Notes: a model not told the origin generated them from the sequence alone. A stretch of DNA of 64,000 nt from Prosthecobacter sp. SYSU 5D2 (GCF_039655865.1 NZ_JBBYXL010000006.1:186001-250000); one strand, 5' to 3'; positions 17,305 to 26,948 are shown, counted from the first letter of the stretch. Made by a program: numbers and translations.

Positions 17305-18969
17305 ATGTCAAAAGACGCCGCTCCTCACTTTCACAAACGCTGGCGCAAGGAGCTCGTCATCGTCGGGGCGCTGCTCATCACTCTGCTCACGCCCTTCCTG
17401 CTGAAGCCCGCCCAGTCCACCTCTTCCTCCGGGGCCGACCGCCGCCTCGTCATCCTCACCCCGCACCCGGAGCGCCTGCGTTCCGAATTCGGCCAGGCCT
17501 TCGTCCGCCACTGGAAGGAAAAAACCGGCCAGACCGTCGCCATGGACTGGCGCGTGCCCGGCGGCACCTCCGAAATCGCCGTCATGCTGAAGTCCGAATA
17601 CAGTGCCGCCTTTCAGCAGCATTGGACCCGTCAGACCGGTCAGCCATGGACCTCGGCCATCGCGCAGAATTTCATGAGCCCCAAGACACCGGCAGCCGAT
17701 CCCGCCCGGAAAGCCTTCCTCGATTCCAGCGTCGGCATCGGCGTGGACATCTTCTTTGGAGGCGGGGCCTATGACCTCCAGATGCAGGCCGAGGCCGGCA
17801 CCCTCGTGGCTCAAAACCAGTCTGGCACCGGCATCGCCGCGCTCAGGCAAAAACACCCGTCCTGGTTCAGCGATAAAGGCATTCCCGAAATGGTCAGCGG
17901 CGAGCCCTTTCGCGACTCCAAGGACCGCTGGGTGGCCTGCTGCCTGTCCAGCTTCGGCATCGTGTACAACCGCGATGTCCTGAAGCGTCTCGGCATTGAA
18001 AAAGAGCCCACCCAATGGCGCGACCTGGCCGATCCGCGCCTCTTCGGCCAGCTCGCCCTCGCTGATCCCGGCCGCAGCGCCACCGCCACCAAGGCCTTTG
18101 AAATGCTCATCCAGCAGGAGATGCAGGAGGCCCTCCAGCGCCTCACCGCAAATCCCGGCCAGCTCAAAACACCCGCTGAGATCGAAGCCGCCGCCATCCG
18201 CACCGGCTGGCGCAGCGGGCTCAATCTCATCCAGCGCATCAGCGCCAATGCCCGCTACTTCAGCGACAGCTCCAGCAAGATCCCCCTGGACGTCGCCCGT
18301 GGCGATGCCGCCGCCGGCATGTGCATAGACTACTACGGCCGCTCCACTGAGGAGGAAACCCGCCGCGCCGATGGCAGCTCCCGTGTCCGTTTCATCATGC
18401 CCGTCGGTGGCAGTTCCGTCAGCGTGGATCCCATCGGCCTGTTCCGTGGCGCACCGGATTCCGAGCTGGCCACCGCCTTCATCGAGTTTGTGCTCAGCGA
18501 TGCCGGGCAGAAGATCTGGTCCTACCGCACCGGCACACCCGGCGGACCCGCCCGCAGCGCCCTGCGCCGCCTCGCCGCGCGCCAGGATTTTTACACCCCG
18601 GAGCACCTCGCCCACATGAGCGACCCCGATGAGCTGCCGTATGAAAAGGCCAAAGCCTTCACCTATCATCCGGAGTGGACCGCCGCCGCCTTCAGCACCC
18701 TGCGTTTCCTCATCCGCGTCATGTGTGTGGATACCCACAGCGAGCAGAAAACCGCCTGGAAAACCCTCATCCAGACCGGCCAGCCGCCCCGCGCCACCGA
18801 GGCCTTTGATGAGCTCAACAGCGTCCGTTACGAGACCGCCCTCGGCAGCATCACCAAAACCGTCCGCGCCCGTGACAAAGTGGCCGAGACCCGCCTGGCC
18901 CGCACCCTGGGCGAAGACTTCCGCCACAATTACGAGCTCTCCCTCCACCTGGCCAAAAAAGGCGAATAA
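17305..18969 (+). CDS. Iron-type ABC transporter substrate-binding protein, membrane-anchored
   Basis: A 554-residue extracytoplasmic binding protein of the Fe3+/2-aminoethylphosphonate/thiamine (type II) class. An N-terminal transmembrane anchor (ELVIVGALLITLLTPFLL) replaces the usual cleaved or lipoprotein signal. The binding-protein core follows: RRLVILTPHPERLRSEFGQAF, GVDIFFGGGAYDLQMQAEAGTL, WVACCLSSFGIVYNRDVLKRLGI, DLADPRLFGQLALADPGRSAT, and FIEFVLSDAGQKIWSYRTGTPGGP. About 120 extra residues at the C-terminus (from roughly 435) are not part of the standard fold and look helical. The ATG at 17305 is preferred to a TTG at 17293. The permease gene begins 77 bases downstream. The substrate cannot be fixed from sequence; iron or an organic solute are both possible. 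Confidence 0.82.
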   Translation: MSKDAAPHFHKRWRKELVIVGALLITLLTPFLLKPAQSTSSSGADRRLVILTPHPERLRSEFGQAFVRHWKEKTGQTVAMDWRVPGGTSEIAVMLKSEYSAAFQQHWTRQTGQPWTSAIAQNFMSPKTPAADPARKAFLDSSVGIGVDIFFGGGAYDLQMQAEAGTLVAQNQSGTGIAALRQKHPSWFSDKGIPEMVSGEPFRDSKDRWVACCLSSFGIVYNRDVLKRLGIEKEPTQWRDLADPRLFGQLALADPGRSATATKAFEMLIQQEMQEALQRLTANPGQLKTPAEIEAAAIRTGWRSGLNLIQRISANARYFSDSSSKIPLDVARGDAAAGMCIDYYGRSTEEETRRADGSSRVRFIMPVGGSSVSVDPIGLFRGAPDSELATAFIEFVLSDAGQKIWSYRTGTPGGPARSALRRLAARQDFYTPEHLAHMSDPDELPYEKAKAFTYHPEWTAAAFSTLRFLIRVMCVDTHSEQKTAWKTLIQTGQPPRATEAFDELNSVRYETALGSITKTVRARDKVAETRLARTLGEDFRHNYELSLHLAKKGE

Positions 18970-19046
18970 AACGCACACCCCAGCTTCAGCTTCACTTTCA
19001 GTTTCCCGCACCCGCATCCGCTTCCGCCCGCGCTCCCTCCCACGCC

Positions 19047-20738
19047 ATGTCACGCACCGTCGCCATCTTCATGTTCGGCATCATGGCCGTCTTCTTCGGC
19101 TGCTTCTTCGCCTGGCCCATCTGGACCACCGTGGAGCTGGCCTTCATGACGCCCGACCACCATTTCACGATGGAGTTCGTCTTCGAGGTCTTCATGAATC
19201 CTTTGTATCGCGAGGGCCTTTTCAATTCCTTCCTCATCGCCCTCTGGACCACCCTCGGCTGCCTGCTCATCTCCCTGCCGCTTGCCATCTTTTTTGTTAG
19301 GTATGCCTTTCCTGGGAAAACGCTGCTCAACAGCCTCGCCCTCACCCCCCTCGTCCTGCCGCCCTTCGTCGGCGCCATCGGCATCAAGGCCATCCTCGGC
19401 CAGTCCGGCGCCCTGAATGCCCTGCTCATAGACCTCGATTTCATGGACCCCCTGCACCCCACCGACTGGCTCGGCCAGGGGCAGATGTCCGGCATCATCA
19501 TCATTCAGGTGCTGCATCTTTATCCCATCCTGTATCTGAACGTCGCCGCCGCCCTGGCCAATCTGGACCCCGCCATGGAGGAGGCCGCCGCCAGCCTCGG
19601 CTGCCCGCCCTTCCAGCGTTTCTGGCGCATCACCCTGCCCCTCATCATGCCCGGCATCTTTGCCGGCGGCACCCTCGTTTTCGTCTGGGCCTTCACCGAG
19701 CTGGGCGTCCCCCTCGTCTTTGACTTCGACCGCGTCACCTCCGTGCAGATCTTCCGCTCCCTGAATGACCTCAGTGACAATCCCTTCCCCTATGCCCTCG
19801 TGGTCGTCCTGCTCTTTTTCAGCACCCTTTTTTACACCTTTGGCAAGCTCCTCTTCGGCCGGGCCGATGCCACCGGCGGCGGCCGCGCCACCACCGCCCG
19901 CACCACCACCCGCCTCCCTTACGGCCTCGGCCTGCTCTGCTCCCTCGCCTTCCTCGCCGTCACCTTCCTCGCCATCATCCCCCACCTCGGCGTCGTCCTC
20001 CTCAGCTTCGCGGACGACTGGTACGCCACCGTCCTCCCCCAGGCCTACACCCTGGACCATTACAGCGAGGCGCTCGGCCACGAGCTCACCCTCAGCTCCA
20101 TCGCCAACAGCCTCAAATACTCCGTCCTCGCCATCGCCTTCGCCCTCGTCCTGGGCGTCGGCGTCGCCTACGTCAATGTCCGCACCCGCCTCTTCGGCCG
20201 CCAGATTTTGGATGCTATGGCCATGCTGCCGCTCGCCGTCCCCGGCGTCGTCCTCGCCTTCGGCTACCTGGCCATGACCCGCCCCGGCCAGCCGTTCGAC
20301 TGGCTCATCCTCGGTGAAAATCCCTTCCTCATCCTCGTCATCGCCTACGCCGTCCGCCGCCTCCCCTTCATCGTCCGCTCCGCCACCGCCGGCTTCCAGC
20401 AGGTGAATCCCGCCCTGGAAGAAGCCGCCCGCAACCTCGGTGCCACTCCTGAGCGCGCCCTCTGGCGCATCACCCTCCCGCTCATCACCCCGCATCTCCT
20501 CGCCGGCAGCCTCCTCGCCTTCGCCTTCGCCATGCTGGAGGTCAGCGATTCCATGATCCTCGCCCAGCAGTCCGCCCACTTCCCCATCACAAAAGCCATC
20601 TACTTCCTCGTCATGGCCCTCGGGAACGGCCCCAGCCTCGCCTCCGCCCTCGGCGTCTGGGCCATGCTCTTCCTCACCATCACCCTCACCGGCGCCGCCC
20701 TCCTCCTCGGCAAAAAACTCGGCACCCTCTTCCGCTAA
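19047..20738 (+). CDS. ABC transporter permease, two fused BPD domains (FbpB-type)
   Basis: A 563-residue inner-membrane protein with about 12 transmembrane segments. It is a tandem fusion of two binding-protein-dependent permease domains, as in FbpB/SfuB iron permeases. Each half has its own EAA loop for contact with the ATPase: EEAAASLGCPPFQRFWRITLP near residue 180 and EEAARNLGATPERALWRITLP near residue 460. A low-complexity Ala/Gly/Thr stretch joins the halves near residue 275. The gene is extremely C-rich at third positions, like the preceding binding-protein gene, which opens long antisense frames that should be ignored. No ATPase gene follows, so the pair must use an ATPase encoded elsewhere. 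Confidence 0.9.
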   Translation: MSRTVAIFMFGIMAVFFGCFFAWPIWTTVELAFMTPDHHFTMEFVFEVFMNPLYREGLFNSFLIALWTTLGCLLISLPLAIFFVRYAFPGKTLLNSLALTPLVLPPFVGAIGIKAILGQSGALNALLIDLDFMDPLHPTDWLGQGQMSGIIIIQVLHLYPILYLNVAAALANLDPAMEEAAASLGCPPFQRFWRITLPLIMPGIFAGGTLVFVWAFTELGVPLVFDFDRVTSVQIFRSLNDLSDNPFPYALVVVLLFFSTLFYTFGKLLFGRADATGGGRATTARTTTRLPYGLGLLCSLAFLAVTFLAIIPHLGVVLLSFADDWYATVLPQAYTLDHYSEALGHELTLSSIANSLKYSVLAIAFALVLGVGVAYVNVRTRLFGRQILDAMAMLPLAVPGVVLAFGYLAMTRPGQPFDWLILGENPFLILVIAYAVRRLPFIVRSATAGFQQVNPALEEAARNLGATPERALWRITLPLITPHLLAGSLLAFAFAMLEVSDSMILAQQSAHFPITKAIYFLVMALGNGPSLASALGVWAMLFLTITLTGAALLLGKKLGTLFR

Positions 20739-20903
20739 AAAAAGTACCACGGGCATTCGCTTCGCGGCTTCGCACCTGCCCGCGCTGCCCTCCTCCTCGC
20801 GGCGCAGCCGCCATCCTCCTCCCCGACCTCACCCCTCACCCACCCGCCATCCTCCCTCCACCTTTTCACTTTCCCTTTTCGCATCCTCGCCATCATACCC
20901 ACC

Positions 20904-21071
20904 ATGTCCCGCCGCCGCCGCCTTTCCCCGCCCTGGCTTCCAGGCTTCTGGCCCATGGTGGCCTTCCTGCTCCTCCTAGGCAGCGTCGCCGGTTATTTTT
21001 ACGGCCTGGCCCGGTTCACCACCTTTGAAAAAAGACCCCTGGAGCCCGCTCCCAAAACCGCCCCCAAATAA
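20904..21071 (+). CDS. Small single-pass membrane protein (55 residues)
   Basis: ATG at 20904 to TAA at 21069-21071 encodes 55 residues: a basic start (MSRRRRLSPPW), one transmembrane helix (FWPMVAFLLLLGSVAGYFYGL, about 15-35) and a Pro/Lys tail. The positive-inside rule predicts the N-terminus in the cytoplasm. It lies 165 bases after the ABC permease on the same strand and before the Dabb gene. Its function is unknown. It could be a small subunit or regulator of the transporter, or unrelated. Support rests on intact reading frame, good topology and plausible start. Confidence 0.5.
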   Translation: MSRRRRLSPPWLPGFWPMVAFLLLLGSVAGYFYGLARFTTFEKRPLEPAPKTAPK

Positions 21072-21154
21072 TCCTTTCCCGCGTCTCCTCACCGGTGGAT
21101 AAAGTCCCTTGCTGATTGACGCCCCCATCCACTCCGTGCCATCATGCCGCCACC

Positions 21155-21463
21155 ATGATTCACAACGTTTATTTCTGGCTGAAACAGGACCTCAGCGCCG
21201 GACAGGTCGAAACCTTTGAGAACGAGCTCATCGCCCTCAAAACCATTGATTACCTCGAGCATGGCTTTGTCGGCAAGCCCGCCCCCACCGACGAGCGCCC
21301 TGTCACCGATCACACCTTCAGCTACTCCCTGACCCTCCACTTCAAGAACCTCGAAGACCACAACTTCTACCAGGCCGAATGCCCCAAGCACAAACGCTTC
21401 GTGGACATCTGCAAACCCTTCTTCGAGCGTGTCATCGTGTACGATACGTCCCCCATTCATTGA
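21155..21463 (+). CDS. Dabb (stress-responsive alpha/beta barrel) domain protein
   Basis: A 102-residue cytoplasmic protein with the dimeric alpha/beta-barrel pattern: MIHNVYFWLKQDLSAGQVETFENELIAL (beta-alpha), FVGKPAPTDERPVTDHTFSYSLTLHFKNLEDHNFYQ and a terminal helix-strand ending FFERVIVYDTSP. In this family the first strand begins I-x-H-x-V-x-F, as here. The biochemical role is unknown. The ATG at 21155 matches the domain start; the longer frame from 21116 adds 13 unlikely residues. Its 3' end abuts the IS630 remnant. Confidence 0.85.
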   Translation: MIHNVYFWLKQDLSAGQVETFENELIALKTIDYLEHGFVGKPAPTDERPVTDHTFSYSLTLHFKNLEDHNFYQAECPKHKRFVDICKPFFERVIVYDTSPIH

Positions 21464-21690
21464 CGTAAGTGCAGAAGATAGCGCGGGCGCGATTTGAACC
21501 ACTTTTCCACTTTGGGGATTTGTGCTTCGCGTAGTTGTCCATCACCAGATGGATCTCCATGCCGGCGGGAACGGAGGCGTCTATCTTTTTGAGGAAGTGC
21601 AAAAACTCCTGATGACGGTGCTGCCTGTGACATTGGCCGATGACTTTGCCAGTGGCCACCTCCACTATGGCGGAGCGTGCAGGAAGAGGC
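21457..21690 (-). pseudogene. IS630-family transposase fragment, frameshifted
   Basis: On the minus strand a fragment translates as [20 protein letters not shown], then LHFLKKIDASVPAGMEIHLV and MDNYAKHKSPK. This is the central DDE region of IS630-family transposases, and the D of VMDNYA is a catalytic aspartate. Around 21510-21517 the frame breaks: continuing homology (VEKWFKSRPRYLLHLRQ) is in the next frame, consistent with a one-base deletion. The fragment then stops at 21457-21459. The first catalytic Asp region, the last Glu region and both inverted repeats are missing, so about three quarters of a normal element has been lost. It sits between the Dabb gene and the 3' end of the helicase gene. 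It is a dead relic. Confidence 0.75.
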
Positions 21691-21774
21691 GAGAGCGGAG
21701 ATGCAAGCGGTGAGGGCTGCTGGCTGAGGTCCGATGGGGCCCAGGGGATGTCAGCGCCGGCTCAGCGTGCGCTT

Positions 21775-23790
21775 TTACCAGCCGCTGCGCACGTTCCATT
21801 TTTCCATCAGCTCCATGGGCAGCTCGGTGATGAAGCGGCTGGGTTTCATGAGGATGTCGCCATCGCGGGCTTGGTGGTTGATGAGCGGATAGGTGAGGTA
21901 GAGCTCATCCTTGGCGCGGGTGACGGTGACATAAAACAGGCGGCGTTCTTCCTCCAGGCCGGCGTCGCTTTCCTCAACGGCGCGGGCATGGGGGAACATG
22001 CCGTCGGCCATCCAGACGGCGAAGACCGTGTGCCACTCCAGCCCTTTGGCCTGGTGGGCGGTGGTGAGGGTGACGGCATCACGGTCCTGGGTCTGCTGGT
22101 CCGGCTTGTTGTCCGTATCCACGCCGCTGAGCAGGGAGAGCTGGCTGAGGAATTCCAGCGGATCCGTAAACCGCACGCTGTAGTTGCTGAGCTGCTCCAG
22201 GTCCTGCTGGCGCTGCTCGGCATTTTTAAATTTGGACTTCATGTATTCCTCATACACGCCGTCATAGATGCTGCGGATCATCTCCGGCGGAGTGGCGACC
22301 TTGCCGTCCACGATGAGCTCATCCAGGGTATAGGCGAACTGGTCCCAGGTCTCGCGGGACTTCTTCGGGACGGACATGGGTATCAGCAGATCGGAGAACT
22401 TGCCGGTCATCACCTCGGCCTGGGCGGCATCGCTTTTCAGCCATTCGTTCCAGACCTTGGTGGCGCTGGCTCCGCCGATGCCGGGGATGAGCTTCACCAT
22501 GCGCATGAAGCTTACCTCATCCCGGCGGTTGACGGCGAATTTCATGAACGCAGCCACGTCTTTGACATGGGCCTGCTCAAAGAAGCGCAGGCCGCTGGTG
22601 ATCTGGAACGGGATACCTCGGTTGGTCAGCTCCATCTGGATTTCCATGCTGTGGAAATGGGCGCGATAGATGACGGCGACCTCATTGAGCTCAACGCCCT
22701 CGTCCTGAAGCTCAAGGATGCGCTGGGCGATGAAGGAGGCCTGGGCGCTGCCATTGTCCAGAGGCACGAGTGCCGGAAGCTGGTTCTTGAGCGGGCGGGC
22801 GGGCTGGAGGTTTTTGCGGATCTGGGTGTGGTTATTGGCGATGGAGGCATTGGCCAGCTCCAAGACCTCTGGCACGCTGCGATAGTTGACCTCCACTTTA
22901 TGCACCGTGGCCCGGGGCCAGTATTCGTGGAATTCCAGGATATTTTTCACATCCGCCCCGCGCCAGGAGTAAATGGACTGCGCATCATCCCCTACGACCA
23001 TCAGGTTGCCATCACGGCCGGTGAGCAGCTCAATGAAATTGCATTGGAGGCTGTTGGTGTCCTGGTATTCATCCACCAGGACGAATTCAAACTGGCTACG
23101 GTAGCGTTCTTGAAGATCCTCGTTTTCCTGCAAGAGCCGGACGGACTGGGTGAGCAGGTCGTCGAAATCCATGCAGTTGGTTTCGACCTTCTTTTGCTGG
23201 TAGAGCTTGCGGATGAGGAGGAGCTGCTCGGTGATTTTTTCGAAGTATGGATAACGGGTCAGGATGATTTCCTCCAGCCGGGTGCTGGTATTGTCAGCCA
23301 TGGAAAAGATGTCTCCCACGACCTCCGCTTTGGGGAAACGGAAACCGGTAGTGTCAATGCCGCTGCTGCCGATCACGGTCTCCATGAGGTCCTTCTGGTC
23401 CTCACGATCCATGATGGAGAAGCCTTTGCGATAGCCCAGGCGCTCAGCATTCCAGCGCAGCAGTTTGTTGCCGATGCTGTGGAAGGTGCCGCTCCAGAGC
23501 CGTTGCGTGTCCAGCGGAACCAGGGAGGTGACGCGCTCCAGCATCTCCCGCGCGGCTTTGTTGGTGAAGGTCAGCAGGAGGATCTGCTCCGGCAGGACGC
23601 CATTGTCCAGCAGCCAGGCTACGCGATAGGTCAGCGTGCGGGTTTTTCCAGAACCAGCTCCGGCGATGACCAGTGTCTGTCCCGGAGGGGCGGTGACGGC
23701 GGCATACTGCTGCTCATTCAGCTCCGCCTGATAATCAATGCGGGAAGCAGCATGGGGGGCGGCAGTGTGCAGGGTGTATTCGCGGGGCAT
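21775..23790 (-). CDS. UvrD/Rep/PcrA-family ATP-dependent DNA helicase
   Basis: A 671-residue SF1A 3'-5' helicase. Visible motifs: Q motif [12 protein letters not shown], Walker A GAGSGKT at 44-50, motif Ia [11 protein letters not shown], Walker [11 protein letters not shown], motif [19 protein letters not shown], motif IV VNYRS, motif [12 protein letters not shown] and motif [20 protein letters not shown]. This is the complete core set. The length matches Rep/PcrA (650-730) but the C-terminal extension seen in UvrD and PcrA is short, so I do not assign a symbol. Members unwind DNA in nucleotide excision or mismatch repair and at stalled forks. The gene is divergent from hppA and is followed by the IS630 relic. 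Confidence 0.93.
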   Translation of the reverse strand: MPREYTLHTAAPHAASRIDYQAELNEQQYAAVTAPPGQTLVIAGAGSGKTRTLTYRVAWLLDNGVLPEQILLLTFTNKAAREMLERVTSLVPLDTQRLWSGTFHSIGNKLLRWNAERLGYRKGFSIMDREDQKDLMETVIGSSGIDTTGFRFPKAEVVGDIFSMADNTSTRLEEIILTRYPYFEKITEQLLLIRKLYQQKKVETNCMDFDDLLTQSVRLLQENEDLQERYRSQFEFVLVDEYQDTNSLQCNFIELLTGRDGNLMVVGDDAQSIYSWRGADVKNILEFHEYWPRATVHKVEVNYRSVPEVLELANASIANNHTQIRKNLQPARPLKNQLPALVPLDNGSAQASFIAQRILELQDEGVELNEVAVIYRAHFHSMEIQMELTNRGIPFQITSGLRFFEQAHVKDVAAFMKFAVNRRDEVSFMRMVKLIPGIGGASATKVWNEWLKSDAAQAEVMTGKFSDLLIPMSVPKKSRETWDQFAYTLDELIVDGKVATPPEMIRSIYDGVYEEYMKSKFKNAEQRQQDLEQLSNYSVRFTDPLEFLSQLSLLSGVDTDNKPDQQTQDRDAVTLTTAHQAKGLEWHTVFAVWMADGMFPHARAVEESDAGLEEERRLFYVTVTRAKDELYLTYPLINHQARDGDILMKPSRFITELPMELMEKWNVRSGW

Positions 23791-23899
23791 GGAAAAGGAA
23801 CGTGCTCAGTGGTCAGGCGGGAGTGCGGAGTCAACCAGGAACTTGCCTGGAGGATTGGGTGCTTCAGCATGGATCAACAACAGTTGCGTGAAAAGGCTG

Positions 23900-23927
23900 T
23901 TGCCATACAAAAGGCAACCGCTAGACT
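23900..23927 (+). promoter_or_regulatory. Possible sigma-70-type promoter for hppA
   Basis: TTGCCA at 23900-23905 and TAGACT at 23922-23927 with 16 bases between resemble -35 and -10 boxes, 50 bases before the hppA ATG at 23977. If hppA starts at the in-frame ATG at 23869, this would fall inside the gene and be meaningless. Confidence 0.3.
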
Positions 23928-23976
23928 CGCGCGCTTTATCCCCCGGCCCAACCACCGGTTTTTTAGACATACTCCC

Positions 23977-26028
23977 ATGAACTCGTTCCTTCTCGACCAA
24001 GGCATCCTGTTGTCCATCGCGCTCGCCGTGCTAGGACTGGCATTTGCCGTCCTGCTCATCCGTCAAATCCTGGCCTGTTCTCCGGGCAACGACAGGATGG
24101 CCGTGATTGGCGATGCCATCCAGCAGGGAGCAAAAGCCTACCTAAATCGGCAGATCCGCGCCGTCAGTCTCATCGCCATCGTGGTCCTCGTCGTCGTCTG
24201 GTTCACCCGGGGTAGCCTGGCCAGCGCAGGTTTTGTCGTCGGTGCTGTCTGCTCCATGGTGGCCGGATATATCGGCATGATGATCGCCGTGCGGGCTAAC
24301 GTTCGCACCGCCTGGGCGGCCAGCATTGGTTCCCACCCGGCGTTGAAGGTGGCCTTTAACGGCGGGGCGGTGACAGGCCTGCTGGTGGTGGCCCTGGGAC
24401 TGCTTTCCGTCGGCGTTTTCTACATCGCGGTGGAAAAAATGGCCGGTGCCAAAGCCGCCATCGATGCCCTCATCGGCCTGGCTCTCGGCAGTTCCCTCAT
24501 CTCTGTGTTCGCCCGTCTGGGTGGCGGTATCTACACCAAGGCGGCCGATGTCGGCGCGGATCTGGTGGGCAAGATCGAGCAGAACTTGAACGAAGATGAT
24601 CCCCGCAATCCGGCCACCATTGCCGACAACGTGGGTGACAATGTGGGCGACTGCGCCGGCATGGCGGCGGACGTGTTTGAAACCTACGCCGTGAGCCTAA
24701 TTGGCGGCATTTTGGTGGGCCACCTCACTGGTCCCGAAGGGAATCATGCCGTGCTGACCTATCCTTTCGTTCTATGCGGTCTTTCCATCCTTTCCTCCCT
24801 GCTCGGCATTGGCTGGGTGAACTTTGTGAAGCAGAAGGCCACCGCCTCCCTGGTGAGCGGTGTGGCCGTCGCAGGTATCGTTTCCGCAGGCCTCTTTAAA
24901 TGGGCCACGGATGCCATGTTCCCCGAGGCCATTGTCATGGCAGGCAAGACAGTCTCTTCCAACGAGTTGTTTTACTGCGCTCTGATCGGCATCGTGCTGA
25001 CATTTGTCGTCGTCTGGATCACCAACTACTTCACCAGCACCGCCCATGCGCCTGTGCGCCGGATTGCCAAGGCATCTGAAACAGGTCACGCCACTAACAT
25101 CATCGCCGGCATCAGCGTCGGCCATCACGCCACGCTCCTGCCGGTGCTGGCCATCGCCGCATCCATCTGGGGTTGCTGGGAACTGGGCGGGCTGTATGGC
25201 ATCGCCATCGCCGTGGTCTCCATGCTCAGCCTGAGCGGCATCATCATCTCCCTGGACGCTTTCGGACCCATCACCGACAATGCCGGTGGCATCGCGGTGA
25301 TGTCCGGCCTGCCGGATGAAGTGCGCAAGATCACGGACGATCTGGACGCAGTAGGCAACACGATGAAGGCCGTGACCAAAGGTTACGCCATCGCCTCCGC
25401 CGGTCTGGCCGCCATGGTGCTGTTTGGCTCTTATGTGGAGGAACTCAAAGCCTTCTTGAAGCTGGACACCATCGCCTTTGACCTCATGAACCCGCAGGTC
25501 ATCATCGGCATGTTCATCGGCGGACTGCTGCCTTACTTGTTCACCGCCTTTGGCATGGATGCCGTGGGCAATGCGGCCGGCGCTGTTGTTCGCGAAGTCC
25601 GCCGTCAGATTCAGCTTAAGCCGGGAATTCTGACCGGCCAGGACGTGCCCGAGTACGGCCAGTGCGTGGACATCGTGACGAAAGCCGCCCTGCGCCAGAT
25701 GATCGTCCCGGCGCTGCTGCCCATCGTTTTTGTGGTCGGCGTCGCCTTCCTGGGTAAAGAAGCCCTCGGCGGCTTGCTGATCGGAACGATCGTGACAGGC
25801 CTGTTTGTCGGCATTGCCATGACAAGCTCCGGCGGTGCCTGGGACAATGCCAAGAAGTATGTCGAAGAAGGCCACCATGGCGGCAAGGGCAGCTTCGCAC
25901 ACGCCGCAGCGGTCACGGGTGATACCGTAGGCGACCCCTATAAAGACACCTCCGGTCCTGCGGTGAACCCGATGATAAAGGTGGTGAACGTGCTGGCGAT
26001 CCTGGTGATCCCGCTGTTCTTCAAGTAA
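23977..26028 (+). CDS. hppA: Membrane H+-translocating pyrophosphatase, K+-independent type
   Basis: A 683-residue multi-pass pump that couples pyrophosphate hydrolysis to ion transport. The substrate site is intact: [11 protein letters not shown] at 191-201, then [19 protein letters not shown], and a C-terminal [10 protein letters not shown]...[21 protein letters not shown]. The key position after GNT is Lys464 ([13 protein letters not shown]), where K+-dependent enzymes have Ala, so this should be the K+-independent, proton-pumping class. I chose ATG 23977 because the first transmembrane helix follows at once. An in-frame ATG at 23869 would add 36 basic residues with no membrane character. 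The very long frame running in from 21640 is an artefact. A strong terminator follows at 26049. Confidence 0.93.
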   Translation: MNSFLLDQGILLSIALAVLGLAFAVLLIRQILACSPGNDRMAVIGDAIQQGAKAYLNRQIRAVSLIAIVVLVVVWFTRGSLASAGFVVGAVCSMVAGYIGMMIAVRANVRTAWAASIGSHPALKVAFNGGAVTGLLVVALGLLSVGVFYIAVEKMAGAKAAIDALIGLALGSSLISVFARLGGGIYTKAADVGADLVGKIEQNLNEDDPRNPATIADNVGDNVGDCAGMAADVFETYAVSLIGGILVGHLTGPEGNHAVLTYPFVLCGLSILSSLLGIGWVNFVKQKATASLVSGVAVAGIVSAGLFKWATDAMFPEAIVMAGKTVSSNELFYCALIGIVLTFVVVWITNYFTSTAHAPVRRIAKASETGHATNIIAGISVGHHATLLPVLAIAASIWGCWELGGLYGIAIAVVSMLSLSGIIISLDAFGPITDNAGGIAVMSGLPDEVRKITDDLDAVGNTMKAVTKGYAIASAGLAAMVLFGSYVEELKAFLKLDTIAFDLMNPQVIIGMFIGGLLPYLFTAFGMDAVGNAAGAVVREVRRQIQLKPGILTGQDVPEYGQCVDIVTKAALRQMIVPALLPIVFVVGVAFLGKEALGGLLIGTIVTGLFVGIAMTSSGGAWDNAKKYVEEGHHGGKGSFAHAAAVTGDTVGDPYKDTSGPAVNPMIKVVNVLAILVIPLFFK

Positions 26029-26048
26029 GCCTGCGTTTAGAAATTCAA

Positions 26049-26081
26049 AACGGGCTGTCCGCGAGGGCAGCCCGTTTTTTT
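26049..26081 (+). terminator. Rho-independent terminator after hppA
   Basis: AACGGGCTGTCC and GGGCAGCCCGTT form a 12-bp stem with one G-T wobble around a GCGA loop (26049-26076). A run of seven T residues ends at 26081. This is a textbook intrinsic terminator, starting 21 bases after the hppA stop. Confidence 0.92.
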
Positions 26082-26177
26082 ATGCCTGGTGAGGGGATCT
26101 GCTACGACAAAGCGGTGGCGTATAGCCCCGGATCGCCGATTTTATACACACTGACCGCTGCTCCTATTCTTTATCCC

Positions 26178-26918
26178 ATGAAGACTGTGCAAACACCCCA
26201 GGGCGACGTTTACCTACACGAGCCGACTTTGGAACTGCTGCGGGCGGTTCGGGAATTCCTGCCGTTTGGAGCGGTGCGCTATGCCAGCACGCAAAAGGGG
26301 GCGGACTATGGACTGGTGATGCAGTGCGGTGAGGCGGAACTTCGTGGGGTGAAACAACAGCCGGTGGACTGTGATGAAGCCCAAAGCCGCGTTTCCTACC
26401 AGGCGCATTCGATGCTCATCGCCCACAGTCTGGGCAGCTACCGGCAATGCGGCTTTGCAGGGCTGTTTATCCCCTGCCCTTACATGCGGGCCAAGGAAGG
26501 CGGCCGCCATGAATCCGGCATCGCTTATTTTGGATATCCTTCCACGCGCGGTCATGAGTCTCAGGAGTATCCGTATGAGCCCGCTTTTGATGGTAAGTTT
26601 GGCCATGGATTTACCACGATGATGACCACCTTCATCCGGACGCTGCAAGCAAGCTCCAAGGAGATGGGCATCAGCATGGCGCGGCCCATCGGCATGGACA
26701 TTCGCAACCGAATGCAACTCGGCTCGCTGGGTTTTGGTTTCATGGTGCTGGGGCCGCATATCTTCAGCCTGAAGACGGTCATCTCTGAGCAGGACCCCGT
26801 CTGGACCGTGCTGCGCAGCACCGGGGTGACCGACATTTATCACCTGCCCAGTGTGCCCATGGCCATTCGTGAGGAAGATCTGCACCTAGCCAAACCGGCG
26901 GGTCCAGGCACCCTATGA
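26178..26918 (+). CDS. Unrecognised 246-residue protein
   Basis: I do not recognise the family. There is no signal peptide or membrane helix, so it is probably cytoplasmic. It has motifs with a purposeful look: YASTQKGADYGLVMQCGEAEL near residue 35, QAHSMLIAHSLGSYRQCGFAG near 75, IPCPYMRAKEGGRHESGIAYFG near 98, and a repeat of paired glycines and aromatics toward the end. The start at 26178 is chosen because the longer frame from 26082 begins inside the hppA terminator. The gene is bounded by terminators at 26049-26081 and 26923-26948, so it must have its own promoter in the roughly 95-base leader. Codon use matches its neighbours. Confidence 0.7.
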   Translation: MKTVQTPQGDVYLHEPTLELLRAVREFLPFGAVRYASTQKGADYGLVMQCGEAELRGVKQQPVDCDEAQSRVSYQAHSMLIAHSLGSYRQCGFAGLFIPCPYMRAKEGGRHESGIAYFGYPSTRGHESQEYPYEPAFDGKFGHGFTTMMTTFIRTLQASSKEMGISMARPIGMDIRNRMQLGSLGFGFMVLGPHIFSLKTVISEQDPVWTVLRSTGVTDIYHLPSVPMAIREEDLHLAKPAGPGTL

Positions 26919-26922
26919 AAAG

Positions 26923-26948
26923 GGCCGGTTCCCGCGAAGGAACCGGCC
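26923..26948. terminator. Bidirectional terminator hairpin between convergent genes
   Basis: GGCCGGTTCC and GGAACCGGCC form a perfect 10-bp stem around CGCGAA. On the minus strand the stem is followed by CTTTTC; on the plus strand by ACTCATTT. It starts 4 bases after the stop of the gene at 26178 and lies just past the stop of the oxidoreductase on the opposite strand, so it probably serves both. Confidence 0.75.

Noticed and set aside
18970-19046. Pyrimidine-rich repeat between binding protein and permease genes
   Set aside because: CTTCAG/CTTCAC-like runs and CCGC-rich stretches are loose and irregular, in line with the C-rich codon bias around them.
17308-20756. Very long minus-strand open frames (581 and 568 residues) opposite the ABC transporter genes
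   Set aside because: They are complementary to clear binding-protein and permease genes with C-rich third positions, and the products are Gly/Glu/Asp-rich low complexity with no family features.
21640-23976. Long plus-strand frame fused to hppA
   Set aside because: It is antisense to the helicase gene and joins hppA only by frame chance; the pyrophosphatase begins at its first membrane helix (ATG 23977).
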